DNA from: an uncultured Maribacter sp.
GTDB lineage: Bacteria; Bacteroidota; Bacteroidia; Flavobacteriales; Flavobacteriaceae
Assembly: GCF_947496775.1 (NCBI RefSeq)
Contig: NZ_CANMDU010000007.1
Span: 62,001 to 126,000 of the forward strand
Direction of reading: 5' to 3'
Length of the DNA: 64,000 nt
Part shown: in pieces, positions 54,475 to 63,928 of the stretch
How the letters are laid out: each line of letters starts with the position of its first letter
Position numbering within the stretch: position 1 is the first letter of the stretch
Made by a program: the position numbers and the translations under genes
Notes under the pieces: generated by a model
The model's database searches: none
The model's input: the letters and a program-made list of their open reading frames with translations, nothing else
Told to the model about the DNA's origin: nothing

Positions 54475-55645
54475 TTTTGGGTTTTCTATTTTTGTTGTTC
54501 CTTCTTTTCTTATTCCTATTTTTATTGTTGTTTCTGTTTTTACTTCTTCGTTTTGGCTGATCAAAACGAGTAAGACTATCCTGCCCCACAACATTTTCAA
54601 AAACAACTTTTTCTTCTATAGTATTATCTATAGCATATTCTTCTAAACTTGTAACTTTTTCTTTCTTTCTATTCTTTGTAAGAATCTCTGTTACCTGCTC
54701 TTTAGAAAGAACATGCCAATTAGAAGGCTCATCCTTATAAGTAAACCACAAAAGCCCTTTAAAAATATCTGTTTTTTGACAATAAGCAAGCCCCTTCTCT
54801 GTATATAGTTTTGTATCCTGTCCAGGAAAGCCTTTTAGAGCATCTAAATAAGTATCTAACTCATAGTTAAGGCAACATTTTAACTTACCACACTGACCAG
54901 CAAGTTTTTGAGGATTTAAAGATAATTGCTGATAACGTGCAGCAGAGGTGCTAACGGATCTAAAATCTGTTAGCCAGGTAGAGCAACAAAGCTCTCTACC
55001 ACAGGAACCAACACCTCCTAAACGTTGTGCTTCTTGGCGATAACCAATTTGACGCATTTCTATTCGAATACCAAAGGCCTTTGCCATATCTTTAATAAGC
55101 TGCCTAAAATCTACCCTTTCTTCTGCTGTGTAATAAAATGTAGCCTTAGAGCCATCTCCCTGGAATTCTACATCCGAAATTTTCATTTGCAGTTTTAAAA
55201 CGATGGCTATTTCACGAGCACGCTTTTTAATTTCTTCCTCGCGGTCTCTACATTTTTGCCAAATGTCTATGTCTTTCTGCGAAGCTTTTCGGTAAATTTT
55301 AGATGAATCTTCAGCAGAAACATTGGCTTTTTTCTTTTTCATTTGTACTCTCACCAATTCTCCTGTGAGCGTAACCATACCAATATCATGACCAGATTGT
55401 GCCTGAGTAGCAACAATATCTCCTATAGAAAGCGTTAAACTTTCTGTATTTTTAAAAAATTCTTTTCTACTATTTTTAAATCGTACTTCAACAAAGTCAA
55501 AAGGTTTTTCCCCATTAGGAAGCGACATGTTAGAAAGCCAATCAAAAACCGTTAATTTATTACAACCATCCGTTCCGCAAGTACCATTGTTCTTACACCC
55601 CCCTGGTTGTCCGTCCTTTCCGGTTGAACAACTACTGCAACCCAT
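54467..55645 (-). CDS. ricT: RicT/YaaT-like PSP1-domain protein
   Basis: A 392-residue PSP1 C-terminal-domain protein of the YaaT/RicT family. N-terminal Cys-rich stretch (MGCSSCSTGKDGQPGGCKNN) and the family cysteines in GGVGSCGRELCCSTWL and AGQCGKLKCCLNYE that bind an Fe-S cluster in Bacillus. The C-terminus is basic and low-complexity (Arg, Asn, Lys), perhaps RNA-binding. It precedes gldH in the same transcript, an order often seen in Bacteroidota as far as I recall. Confidence 0.85.
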   Translation of the reverse strand: MGCSSCSTGKDGQPGGCKNNGTCGTDGCNKLTVFDWLSNMSLPNGEKPFDFVEVRFKNSRKEFFKNTESLTLSIGDIVATQAQSGHDIGMVTLTGELVRVQMKKKKANVSAEDSSKIYRKASQKDIDIWQKCRDREEEIKKRAREIAIVLKLQMKISDVEFQGDGSKATFYYTAEERVDFRQLIKDMAKAFGIRIEMRQIGYRQEAQRLGGVGSCGRELCCSTWLTDFRSVSTSAARYQQLSLNPQKLAGQCGKLKCCLNYELDTYLDALKGFPGQDTKLYTEKGLAYCQKTDIFKGLLWFTYKDEPSNWHVLSKEQVTEILTKNRKKEKVTSLEEYAIDNTIEEKVVFENVVGQDSLTRFDQPKRRSKNRNNNKNRNKKRRNNKNRKPKNA

Positions 55646-55772
55646 AATTTATATCTAGATTTGAAAAGCAAGAAAATCGCCTTTCAAAAAAGGTTCATAT
55701 TAATCTTAAATGTAAAGATACTATTTTTTAATGTGATAAAAAGAGAATGGTCTTTAGGATAATTAATATGCC

Positions 55773-56021
55773 TTATTCCATTTCATCATCATAATCTTCG
55801 GGAAAAACTTCTGCATCATCTAAATCATACTTAAAATATAATACCGCTCCAATAATCACTAAACTTATTCTAAATATCCAAGCAAGAGTGGGTCCAAAAA
55901 AATCCATCCAAACCAATAAAATAAAATTATAATCAAAGAAAGAAAGTATAATTGACCCTAATCCGAAAAGAGCCAATACCCCTCCTAATCTCTGTAACTT
56001 TAATTTTTGTTGAACTTCCAC
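55773..56021 (-). CDS. small two-helix membrane protein
   Basis: 82 residues with two hydrophobic helices (about 12-30 and 40-62) and an acidic tail (DDAEVFPEDYDDEME). The start appears to be GTG (56021), seven bases after the trhO stop; no ATG fits better. No family is recognised. Co-transcribed with trhO upstream. Confidence 0.65.
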   Translation of the reverse strand: MEVQQKLKLQRLGGVLALFGLGSIILSFFDYNFILLVWMDFFGPTLAWIFRISLVIIGAVLYFKYDLDDAEVFPEDYDDEME

Positions 56022-56027
56022 AATTAT

Positions 56028-57059
56028 TTATTTTTTAAACTTTAGAACTGGGGATCTTCCTTTTTTAAAAATTTTATTACTTACGGTTTTCCCTTTTCGT
56101 AATTGTTTTTGTTCTTCAAATGGCAGTTCGTGAACTGTTTTACAATCATCGGAGCAACAATTGTTCATTTTTTTCGCGCAATCTTCACATTGAATAAATA
56201 ATAAATGACATGCTTCATTTGCGCAATTAACGTGTTCATCACAAGGATTGCCACATTGATGACAATTGGCAATTACATCATCGGAAATACGTTCCCCTCT
56301 GCGATGGTCAAAAACAAAGTTTTTTCCAATAAATTTATTCTCTAAGCTCTTATTCTTTACTTGTCTAGTATATTCAATTATTCCTCCCTCTAATTGGTAT
56401 ACGTTTTTAAATCCTTTATGCTTGTAATATGCACTTGCCTTTTCACATCGGATTCCTCCTGTGCAATACATTACAAGTTTTTTATCTTCTTTAGAGTCTT
56501 TTAAATCTTGCTCAATAATGTCTAAAGAGTCTCTAAACGTATCTACATCTGGCGTAATTGCATTTTTAAAATGCCCTATTTCACTTTCATAATGATTACG
56601 CATATCTACCAAAACAGTGTCTGGGTCCTCTATAAGTTCATTAAACTTTTCAGCGCCAACATGTATTCCCTTATTAGTAACATCGAAAGTAGTATCATTG
56701 AGACCATCTGCAACAATCTTATGACGTACTTTAACTTTTAGTTTCAAAAAGGATTTGTTGTCTTGCTCAATAGCAATATTTAGGCGAACATTTTCTAAGA
56801 AAGAGATGCTATCTAAATGATGTTTAAATGCATCAAAATTTTCTGCCGGAACAGATAATTGGGCATTTATACCTTCATGGGCCACATAAATTCGTCCAAG
56901 AACATCCAAATTATTCCAAGAAATAAATAAGTGATTTCTAAAAACAGAAGTATTTTCTATTTGTGCATATTTGTAGAAAGAAATGGTAAGTCTCTCCTTA
57001 CCCGCCTCTTCAATAAGAGCAGCTCTTTCCTTTGCACTTAATGTATTGTACAGTTGCAT
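56028..57059 (-). CDS. trhO: tRNA U34 hydroxylase TrhO
   Basis: A 343-residue rhodanese-family enzyme that hydroxylates tRNA uridine 34 using oxygen. N-terminal acylphosphatase-like domain, then the rhodanese domain with the active Cys in YCTGGIRCEKASAYY, and a C-terminal Cys-rich region (CHQCGNPCDEHVNCANEACHLLFIQC) that probably binds zinc. Complete. Confidence 0.92.
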   Translation of the reverse strand: MQLYNTLSAKERAALIEEAGKERLTISFYKYAQIENTSVFRNHLFISWNNLDVLGRIYVAHEGINAQLSVPAENFDAFKHHLDSISFLENVRLNIAIEQDNKSFLKLKVKVRHKIVADGLNDTTFDVTNKGIHVGAEKFNELIEDPDTVLVDMRNHYESEIGHFKNAITPDVDTFRDSLDIIEQDLKDSKEDKKLVMYCTGGIRCEKASAYYKHKGFKNVYQLEGGIIEYTRQVKNKSLENKFIGKNFVFDHRRGERISDDVIANCHQCGNPCDEHVNCANEACHLLFIQCEDCAKKMNNCCSDDCKTVHELPFEEQKQLRKGKTVSNKIFKKGRSPVLKFKK

Positions 57060-57420
57060 GCTATACTAATTTTAAGTTAAAAGAATATTTTGATGGTAAA
57101 ATTAAACATTACTGTATTGAAAACAAAAAAGAGTCTTGAAAATTCAAGACTCTTTATCGACCAGTCCGATTAATCTTTTTCATAGCATTCTTTGAGTTTT
57201 GCTAAAAGGAGATGGTCATCATTGCCTACTGCCACTAAAAACAGTAGATTATATATTGAGTTAGTATATATACTTTTTTACAAGATGCATCTTTTTTAAA
57301 AAGGTTGCGTAATTTTTAATAATCTATCTCATTTTTCTTTTAATCTGTTAATAAAATTAAAATTGGTATTGCTATTTTGATAAAAGAATTGGTAATTTAG
57401 CTAGCCTAAAAAAATAGAAA
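57060..57420. other. intergenic region trhO-recA with a minus-strand hairpin
   Basis: Divergent spacer of 361 bases. It holds a strong hairpin (57129-57156), and on the minus strand a short frame ending at 57171 that reads as protein (VAVGNDD...KECYEKD, 21 residues from GTG 57236) with no ATG. CTACTG and CAGTAG around 57226-57250 pair as well. The recA promoter must lie at the right end; TATTTTG near 57373 is one base short of the -7 consensus. Confidence 0.4.
57129..57156 (-). terminator. strong hairpin, minus-strand terminator
   Basis: AAAGAGTCTTGAA (57129-57141) pairs exactly with TTCAAGACTCTTT (57144-57156). On the minus strand it is followed by TTTGTTTT; on the plus strand the T tract is short. 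No recognised minus-strand gene ends here, which suggests an unannotated transcript. Confidence 0.55.
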
Positions 57421-58431
57421 ATGAGTTCTGAAAAAGATGCGAAATTAAAAGCCCTTAAACTAACCCTAGATAAATTAGATAAGACCTACGGCAAGGGAGC
57501 TGTAATGAAACTAGGAGATAGTGTTATACAAGATGTAGAGGTGATTCCATCTGGTTCTCTAGGTCTTGACATTGCTTTAGGCGTTGGAGGTTATCCAAAA
57601 GGTCGTGTGATAGAAATATACGGGCCAGAATCTTCAGGTAAAACTACTTTAACTCTGCATGCTATTGCAGAAGCTCAAAAAAATGGAGGTATCGCTGCTT
57701 TTATTGATGCAGAACATGCTTTTGACCGTTTTTACGCTGAAAAATTAGGTATAGATATAGATAACCTAATTATTTCACAACCAGATAATGGAGAGCAAGC
57801 GTTAGAAATTGCAGACAACTTAATTCGTTCTGGTGCTATAGATATTGTTGTAGTCGATTCTGTTGCTGCCTTAACTCCTAAAAGTGAGATTGAAGGCGAA
57901 ATGGGAGATTCTAAAATGGGACTTCATGCAAGACTTATGTCGCAAGCATTGCGTAAGTTAACGGGGTCTATTAGTAAAACCAATTGTACTGTAATCTTCA
58001 TTAACCAATTAAGAGAAAAAATTGGAGTTATGTTTGGTAACCCAGAAACTACCACTGGTGGTAATGCCTTAAAATTTTACGCTTCTGTACGTATTGACAT
58101 TAGAAGATCTACACAAATTAAAAATACAGATGGTGCTGTTCAAGGAAACAAAACCAGAATAAAAGTGGTTAAAAATAAAGTAGCCCCTCCTTTTAGAACT
58201 ACAGAGTTCGATATTATGTATGGCGAAGGAATTTCTAAGGTAGGTGAAATTATTGACCTTGGAGTTGAATACGAGATAATTAAAAAAAGTGGTTCTTGGT
58301 TTAGCTATGGCGACACTAAATTAGGGCAAGGAAGAGATGCCGTAAAAGCATTGATTTTAGACAATCCGGAATTATTTGAAGAACTAGAAACAAAAATTCG
58401 TGAAGCAATTAATGCTGTAAAAGAAGCTTAA
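57421..58431 (+). CDS. recA: recombinase RecA
   Basis: A 336-residue recombinase. Walker [31 protein letters not shown], Walker B region [15 protein letters not shown], and the L2-loop [17 protein letters not shown] are all standard. Length normal. Upstream spacer shows no SOS box that I can identify. Confidence 0.97.
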   Translation: MSSEKDAKLKALKLTLDKLDKTYGKGAVMKLGDSVIQDVEVIPSGSLGLDIALGVGGYPKGRVIEIYGPESSGKTTLTLHAIAEAQKNGGIAAFIDAEHAFDRFYAEKLGIDIDNLIISQPDNGEQALEIADNLIRSGAIDIVVVDSVAALTPKSEIEGEMGDSKMGLHARLMSQALRKLTGSISKTNCTVIFINQLREKIGVMFGNPETTTGGNALKFYASVRIDIRRSTQIKNTDGAVQGNKTRIKVVKNKVAPPFRTTEFDIMYGEGISKVGEIIDLGVEYEIIKKSGSWFSYGDTKLGQGRDAVKALILDNPELFEELETKIREAINAVKEA

Positions 58432-58477
58432 ACCTTCCGTACTTCCTTTAAATAATACCTTAAAACGCAACCTTTGA

Positions 58478-58514
58478 CATAAGCAAACATCTTAGAATAA
58501 AATGTTTGCTTATG
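58478..58514 (+). promoter_or_regulatory. perfect 13-bp inverted repeat ending on a start codon
   Basis: CATAAGCAAACAT (58478-58490) and ATGTTTGCTTATG (58502-58514) pair exactly around an 11-base loop. The last three bases of the right arm are the ATG of the lipoprotein gene. A -7-like AACCTTTG (58468-58475) lies just upstream, so the repeat covers the presumed transcription start, leader and start codon. It may be an operator or an RNA hairpin that hides the start codon. No T tract, so not a recA terminator. Confidence 0.55.
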
Positions 58515-58934
58515 AAAAGGCTTGTTTCCGTCATTTCTACAGTTTTTCTTGGGTTCCTCCTGAGCAACTGTAGCGCAGAAGATGACAGTCCAAACTTTCA
58601 GTTTGTTCCCCTACAAATAGTTAGTGCAGAATTACCAGAATCTTTTAATTTAGATGAAACCTACCAAATACAAGTTTCATTTATTAAACCAAATGGTTGT
58701 ACCTTATACGAGGGTTTTGATGTCACCAAAGAAGACCAAACCGTACGTAATGTAGTTGTAGTTGGCTCTGAACGCATAGATACCGATGATTGTACAGAAC
58801 AAGCCGTTGAACAAAAAGCCACATTTAATTTTGTTGTACTTTACAATGAAACTTATACCTTTAAGTTCTGGCTAGGCGAAACAGCTTCTGGCGAGGATGA
58901 ATATTTAGAAATTAATGTTCCTGTTATTCCGTAA
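58512..58934 (+). CDS. hypothetical lipoprotein
   Basis: 140 residues from the ATG at 58512 (the frame to 58506 begins with TTG). Lipoprotein signal MKRLVSVISTVFLGFLLSNC (Cys20), then a beta-rich domain with two further cysteines (GCTLYEG and DDCTEQ) that may form a disulphide. No family is recognised. It is followed by the ECF sigma factor gene 22 bases downstream, so the two may be functionally linked. Confidence 0.75.
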   Translation: MKRLVSVISTVFLGFLLSNCSAEDDSPNFQFVPLQIVSAELPESFNLDETYQIQVSFIKPNGCTLYEGFDVTKEDQTVRNVVVVGSERIDTDDCTEQAVEQKATFNFVVLYNETYTFKFWLGETASGEDEYLEINVPVIP

Positions 58935-58955
58935 CAATAAAAAACCATACTTAAT

Positions 58956-59519
58956 TTGAGTCTAGAAGAACTCATACAAAAATGTAAAAAGAACGAAAGA
59001 AAGGCTCAGGCGGAATTGTACAGAACATTTTCTCCTGTACTTTTTGGTATTTGCCTAAAATACTCTAGCAATAAAACAGAGGCCGAAGATAATCTACACG
59101 ATAGCTTCATGACCATTTATGAAAAAATAGGGCAATACAAATCTAAAGGTTCTTTCGAGGGTTGGTTAAAAAGAATAACTGTAAACACCGTATTACAGAA
59201 GTATCGAAAAAAAGAATACCTAAACGCAGTTACAGAAAACACAGAAGACATAGTAGAAGTGGAACAAGAGGATGCTGATATAAGCTTACAAACTTTACTA
59301 GGCTACATTCAGGAACTACCAACAAAATACAGAACCACTTTTAATTTGTATGTATTAGATGGGCATTCACATAAAGAAATAAGCGAACTTTTGGGTACTA
59401 CTGTGGGTACTTCAAAATCTAACCTTGCAAGAGCTAGGTCCATATTAAAAGAAAAAATAGAAACCAAAACCGTTCAATCCATAGTAGGCATATTAATATT
59501 TGGATTGGAAAACACATAA
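58956..59519 (+). CDS. ECF-type RNA polymerase sigma factor
   Basis: 187 residues with sigma region 2 (LYRTFSPVLFGICLKYSSNKTEAEDNLHDSFMTIYEKIGQY, FEGWLKRITVNTVLQKYRKK) and region 4 (ELPTKYRTTFNLYVLDGHSHKEISELLGTTVGTSKSNLARAR). The start appears to be TTG at 58956, as no ATG is near. It directs transcription of an unknown regulon; no canonical FecR-type anti-sigma follows, but the next protein begins with a cytoplasmic segment and one membrane helix. Confidence 0.92.
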   Translation: MSLEELIQKCKKNERKAQAELYRTFSPVLFGICLKYSSNKTEAEDNLHDSFMTIYEKIGQYKSKGSFEGWLKRITVNTVLQKYRKKEYLNAVTENTEDIVEVEQEDADISLQTLLGYIQELPTKYRTTFNLYVLDGHSHKEISELLGTTVGTSKSNLARARSILKEKIETKTVQSIVGILIFGLENT

Positions 59520-59575
59520 TACGCCACCTAATTTACCTAAACCAGTAAATTATAAAGGCATAAGATAGTATAAAG

Positions 59576-61099
59576 ATGAGTAAGAAGAATTTAGACAAAC
59601 TTTTCCAGGAAAAGTTTAGCAGCTTCCAAGAGTCCCCAGATTCAAAAGTCTGGCAGACCATAGAAGCATCCTTAAACCAGAAGGATAAAAAACGGAGAAT
59701 TATACCACTTTGGTGGCAAATAGGCAGCATTGCTGCAATATTGGTTTTAGGATTATTCCTAATTAATCCGTTTACAACCACAGAAACTATATCTCCTTCT
59801 GTAATCACAGATACGGAAAATCCTGAGAAAATTTTAAAAGATAAAAGAACTTCTATTGAAAACGAAATAAAGAAGGTAAACTCGCAAGAAACAGAAACCA
59901 CAAAGATTGCTGAAATAAACTCTAACAGCTCTTCTAGCGAGCAAAATCTTACTTTAAAACCCTCCAAAAACGGCAATACTCCTACTCCCCAAAATGTAGT
60001 ACAACATACTACTGCAATTGCTACTAATGACGATTCTAAAGAAAAAGAACACGCAAATAAGCAAATCAACACTAGTAAAAACAAAGAAAAAACAAATACT
60101 CTCCTTTCCTTAACCCCTATAGAAAATACTATTGCCCAAGGAAATCAGAAAAAGGAAACTATTTCTACTGAAAAGTTACATACCACCAACCAAGTTGAAA
60201 AAGTTCTGGAAAAATCCCAGAAAACAGTAAATACTATTGCCGTTATTAACGAAAAGCAAAATACTGCAAAAGAGAAAGAAAAAAAATCTATTTACGACGA
60301 AATAGAAGCTCAAAAAACAGAAAAGAAAGAAGAAGCTATTGCAAATACAAAACCAAACAAATGGTCTGCCGGTGCCAGTATTGCCCCTGTATATTTTAAT
60401 GCTTTAGGAGAAGGCTCTCCTGTTAGCGAAATGTTTGTATCCAATTCTAAATCTGGAGAAACCAATCTTAGTTATGGATTATCTATTGCCTATGAGGTAA
60501 GTAATAAATTAAGTATCCGCTCAGGAATACATAAAGTAGATTACGCCTATAACACCAATAATGTTCGTTTTTCGTCTAATTTTAATGGCCGAACAAATCA
60601 ACAAATAAGCACTATAAACTATGACTCTTCTTCCTCTAATTTAGAAATTTTAAGTGCAAGTACCGAAGCGTTAACTGCTGATTCTCCAAAAGAAAAATTT
60701 GTAGCCAATGACGTTTTATCTTCCAAAAGTCCAACAAGAGATGGTGTTATGTCTCAACAATTCGATTATTTAGAAGTTCCCTTAGAACTTAAATACCAAT
60801 TGGTAGATTCTAAATTTGGAGTAGATTTAATTGGTGGTGTAAGCTCCTTATTCTTACTTGACAATTCTGTACTTCTTTCATCAGGGAGCATTACAACAAC
60901 ACTAGGAGAAGCTAATAATATGAACAGCATAAACTTTAGCACCAATATTGGCCTAGGCTTAAATTACAAATTCACTTCTAAAATAAAAATTAATGTAGAA
61001 CCCATGTTTAAATATCAATTAAACACATTCTCTAATACAGAAGGAACTTTTGAACCTTATTCTATAGGTGTATATAGCGGGTTAACTTTTAAGTTTTAG
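59576..61099 (+). CDS. inner-membrane-anchored protein with outer-membrane barrel-like C-terminus
   Basis: 507 residues in three parts: a cytoplasmic N-terminus (1 to about 47, LFQEKFSSFQESPDSKVW), one membrane helix (about 48-65), a long Lys/Glu/Thr/Ser/Asn-rich segment (about 66-265) likely to cross the periplasm, and a C-terminal beta-barrel-like domain ending GLTFKF. The N-terminal part resembles anti-sigma or sigma-linked membrane proteins, and it follows the sigma factor by 56 bases. It may link an envelope signal to that sigma factor; this is inference. Overlaps plsC by 11 bases. Confidence 0.75.
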   Translation: MSKKNLDKLFQEKFSSFQESPDSKVWQTIEASLNQKDKKRRIIPLWWQIGSIAAILVLGLFLINPFTTTETISPSVITDTENPEKILKDKRTSIENEIKKVNSQETETTKIAEINSNSSSSEQNLTLKPSKNGNTPTPQNVVQHTTAIATNDDSKEKEHANKQINTSKNKEKTNTLLSLTPIENTIAQGNQKKETISTEKLHTTNQVEKVLEKSQKTVNTIAVINEKQNTAKEKEKKSIYDEIEAQKTEKKEEAIANTKPNKWSAGASIAPVYFNALGEGSPVSEMFVSNSKSGETNLSYGLSIAYEVSNKLSIRSGIHKVDYAYNTNNVRFSSNFNGRTNQQISTINYDSSSSNLEILSASTEALTADSPKEKFVANDVLSSKSPTRDGVMSQQFDYLEVPLELKYQLVDSKFGVDLIGGVSSLFLLDNSVLLSSGSITTTLGEANNMNSINFSTNIGLGLNYKFTSKIKINVEPMFKYQLNTFSNTEGTFEPYSIGVYSGLTFKF

Positions 61100-61826
61100 A
61101 AGTTAACTCCTTATAAATAACCTCTCTAACTTCTTCTCGTAACGTAATTTTATCTTCTTCAGCCAATATACCAGTTTCGAAGAAAGAGTGTAATTTTGCT
61201 CTTGTTGTACCCGGAAAGCCGCTAAAAAAAGTAAAAGAGAATCTTTTTTTATTGTCAAAGAAAGTCATAGGTACAACAGGAATACTATGAGCAATAGCCA
61301 TTTTAAAAGCTCCATCTTTAAATTTATCTAAAACAATATGTTCTTCGGGGACACCTCCCTCAGGAAAAATACAAATACTTAATCCTTGTTGCAATCTTCG
61401 TTGCGCCCTTCTATAAACTCCTGTTCTACTTTTGGTACTCTCACGATCTACTAAAATACAGACCCGCTTATAGAAAAACCCAAATACAGGGATTTTAACC
61501 AATTCCTTTTTTCCAACAAAAACAAAAGGATTTTTACTTACGTAGAGCATTAGCATAATATCTAACATGCTGGTGTGGTTTGCAACAAGCATATAGCTTT
61601 TTCCCTTTATTAATTTTTGCTCACGGAGTACTTTAGGTGGGCAACCCATACCATATAAAATAGGCTTTGCCCATAAATTTCTTGCCAACCAAAAAAACTG
61701 AGGGTACCATTTTTCTTTAATAGAAAATAAAACCAAAAAAGGAAAAAACAAAAATATAGGAATAGCCACTAAAACATAAAACCAAATACGATATAGAAGC
61801 CAGAATATATATTTAAAAACAATCAT
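61089..61826 (-). CDS. plsC: 1-acyl-sn-glycerol-3-phosphate acyltransferase
   Basis: 245 residues from the ATG at 61826 (the longer frame begins with TTG at 61835). An N-terminal membrane helix, the catalytic NHTSMLD motif, and the substrate-binding FPEGG motif identify a PlsC-type enzyme that makes phosphatidic acid. Convergent with the preceding gene, overlapping it by 11 bases. Confidence 0.9.
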   Translation of the reverse strand: MIVFKYIFWLLYRIWFYVLVAIPIFLFFPFLVLFSIKEKWYPQFFWLARNLWAKPILYGMGCPPKVLREQKLIKGKSYMLVANHTSMLDIMLMLYVSKNPFVFVGKKELVKIPVFGFFYKRVCILVDRESTKSRTGVYRRAQRRLQQGLSICIFPEGGVPEEHIVLDKFKDGAFKMAIAHSIPVVPMTFFDNKKRFSFTFFSGFPGTTRAKLHSFFETGILAEEDKITLREEVREVIYKELTSKT

Positions 61827-61928
61827 TGAAATCAAAAATACATAATTGTAACGAGCTATTCTATTAAAAAAATTACCTTTGCTTTTTGTTTAACTCTTTA
61901 AAAAGATACCTGCATTTCAGGTAATGCC

Positions 61929-62897
61929 ATGTCTAGAATTTTAACAGGAATACAAAGTACGGGAACACCACATTTAGGAAATATTTTAGGAGCAATTATG
62001 CCAGCAATTGAAATGGCGCAAGACCCAAAAAGTGAGTCTTTCTTATTTATTGCAGATATGCATTCTCTTACCCAAATAAAAGACGGAGAAACTTTACGCA
62101 ACAACACCTATGCAACTGCTGCGACGTGGCTTGCCTTTGGATTAGATGTTAATAAGACTGTATTTTATAGACAGAGTGATGTTCCACAAGTTACAGAACT
62201 TACATGGTACTTAAATTGTTTCTTTCCATACCAAAGGCTAACTCTTGCGCATTCTTTTAAAGATAAAGCAGACCGTTTAGAAGATGTAAATGCAGGTTTG
62301 TTTAGCTACCCAATGCTAATGGCCGCAGATATTCTTTTATACGATGCCGAAATAGTACCAGTTGGCAAGGACCAATTACAGCATTTAGAAATGACCCGAG
62401 ACGTTGCTTCTCGTTTTCATGCGCAATTAGGAGAAACCTTTGTTTTACCAGACGCTAAAGTACAAGAAGAAACCATGTACATCCCTGGTACAGATGGAGC
62501 CAAAATGAGTAAGAGCAAAGGGAATTTAATTAATCTATTCCAAACAGATAAGAAATTGCGTAAGCAAATTATGGGGATACAAACCGATAGTACTCCCATG
62601 GAAGACCCTAAAGATCCAGAGACCGATAATGTGTTTGCTTTATATAAAATCTTGGCTAATGAAGAACAGATTGCTGAAATGCGTTCGAATTACTTAAATG
62701 GAAATTACGGTTACGGCCATGCAAAACAAGCTTTATATGAAGTTATAGTAGATCAATTTGGGGAAGCTCGAGAAAAGTTTAACTACTATATGAATAATCT
62801 AGAAGAGATTGATGCTGCTTTGGCTCTTGGAGCAGAAAAAGCCTCTAAAGTAGCTGATGATGTATTAGCAAGAGTAAGAACAAAACTCGGGTATTAA
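61929..62897 (+). CDS. trpS: tryptophanyl-tRNA synthetase
   Basis: A 322-residue class I synthetase. HIGH-type motif TGTPHLGNILGA and KMSKS motif in GTDGAKMSKSKGN are present; YPMLMAADILLYDAEIVPVGKDQLQHLEMTRD is typical of TrpS. Single gene, complete. Confidence 0.96.
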   Translation: MSRILTGIQSTGTPHLGNILGAIMPAIEMAQDPKSESFLFIADMHSLTQIKDGETLRNNTYATAATWLAFGLDVNKTVFYRQSDVPQVTELTWYLNCFFPYQRLTLAHSFKDKADRLEDVNAGLFSYPMLMAADILLYDAEIVPVGKDQLQHLEMTRDVASRFHAQLGETFVLPDAKVQEETMYIPGTDGAKMSKSKGNLINLFQTDKKLRKQIMGIQTDSTPMEDPKDPETDNVFALYKILANEEQIAEMRSNYLNGNYGYGHAKQALYEVIVDQFGEAREKFNYYMNNLEEIDAALALGAEKASKVADDVLARVRTKLGY

Positions 62898-62928
62898 GAA
62901 ATTTTTTCTTACTCTTACATACATCTAT

Positions 62929-63684
62929 TTACTTTTCAATAGACAATAACTCTACATCAAAAATAAGAGCTGCGTATGGAGGTATAGACCCCCCAGCACC
63001 TCTTTGTCCGTATGCCAAATTCTGAGGAATATAAACTCTCCATTTAGAACCAACTGGCATTAATTGTAAAGCTTCTGTCCAACCAGATATAACCTGTGAT
63101 ACTGCAAAAATTATAGGTTCTCCTCTTTTTATAGAACTATCAAAAACCTTCCCATCAATTAATTTCCCTTCATAATGTACTTTTACTTTATCAGATGCTA
63201 TTGGTTTTTCCCCATTTCCAGCAGTTAAAACTTCATATTGCAAACCACTTTCTGTGGTTATAATTCCTGGTTTCTTACCATTCTCTGCTAAGAAAAGTTC
63301 CCCGGCCTCACTTAATTCTTTTGCTTTTTTCTCCTGAATTTCCTGAATGCTCTTTTGTACTTCTGCACGTGCTTCTTCTGAAGATATCTTTTCTTTTCCT
63401 TTAAAAGTATCTTCCAAAGCTATTGCAAATACATTATAAGCTAAGGAATCTACTCCTACCGTCTTTAAGTTAGATCCAATTTCTACTCCAAAAGCGTAAC
63501 TAAATTTATGAAGCGTATCTTCTAAATTTACTTCTCTAGATTTTTTAATCTGATTTAGTTGCACTTTCATTTCTGTAGCCTCGGCTTTTAGTTTAGCTAC
63601 CTCAGCTATTAGATCTTTCTTTTTTTGACCAAAACTAGCAACGCTCATAAATAGAACCATTGCCACCAATATTAAATTCTTCAT
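62929..63684 (-). CDS. FKBP-type peptidyl-prolyl isomerase (Mip-like)
   Basis: A 251-residue exported isomerase: signal peptide (MKNLILVAMVLFMSVASFG), a helical coiled dimerisation region (20 to about 130, FKBP_N), then the FKBP domain (GEKPIASDKVKVHYEGKLIDGKVFDSS, QLMPVGSKWRVYIPQNLAYG, IPPYAALIFDVELL). It folds envelope proteins. Confidence 0.92.
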   Translation of the reverse strand: MKNLILVAMVLFMSVASFGQKKKDLIAEVAKLKAEATEMKVQLNQIKKSREVNLEDTLHKFSYAFGVEIGSNLKTVGVDSLAYNVFAIALEDTFKGKEKISSEEARAEVQKSIQEIQEKKAKELSEAGELFLAENGKKPGIITTESGLQYEVLTAGNGEKPIASDKVKVHYEGKLIDGKVFDSSIKRGEPIIFAVSQVISGWTEALQLMPVGSKWRVYIPQNLAYGQRGAGGSIPPYAALIFDVELLSIEK

Positions 63685-63928
63685 TTTACTATATAATTTG
63701 GCACGAAAATAATCAAATTCTAAAATAGAAAGGCTTTGGACTTTATCTATTTAAAAAATGATGAAACAAACCGCTTAGTTTGTGGCCAACCTTATATTAT
63801 TAGGACAAAATTACTCGGGTAAGGATATCTTGTTTTCTTTATCCGATAAAGGCATTTTACTATTTACCCTTTCTCTTTAAAATGCCAAAAAACAAACCCG
63901 GCAGTCTGTTTTATAAATACCATTTCTC

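Noticed and set aside
54475-54606. Extension of gldH upstream to 54606
   Set aside because: It lies inside the ricT-like gene and lacks a signal peptide; the lipoprotein signal starts at 54474.
63851-63886. GGCATTTT/AAAATGCC pair as a terminator for the gene at the right edge
   Set aside because: The loop is over 20 bases and the following T tract is weak, so I do not call it.
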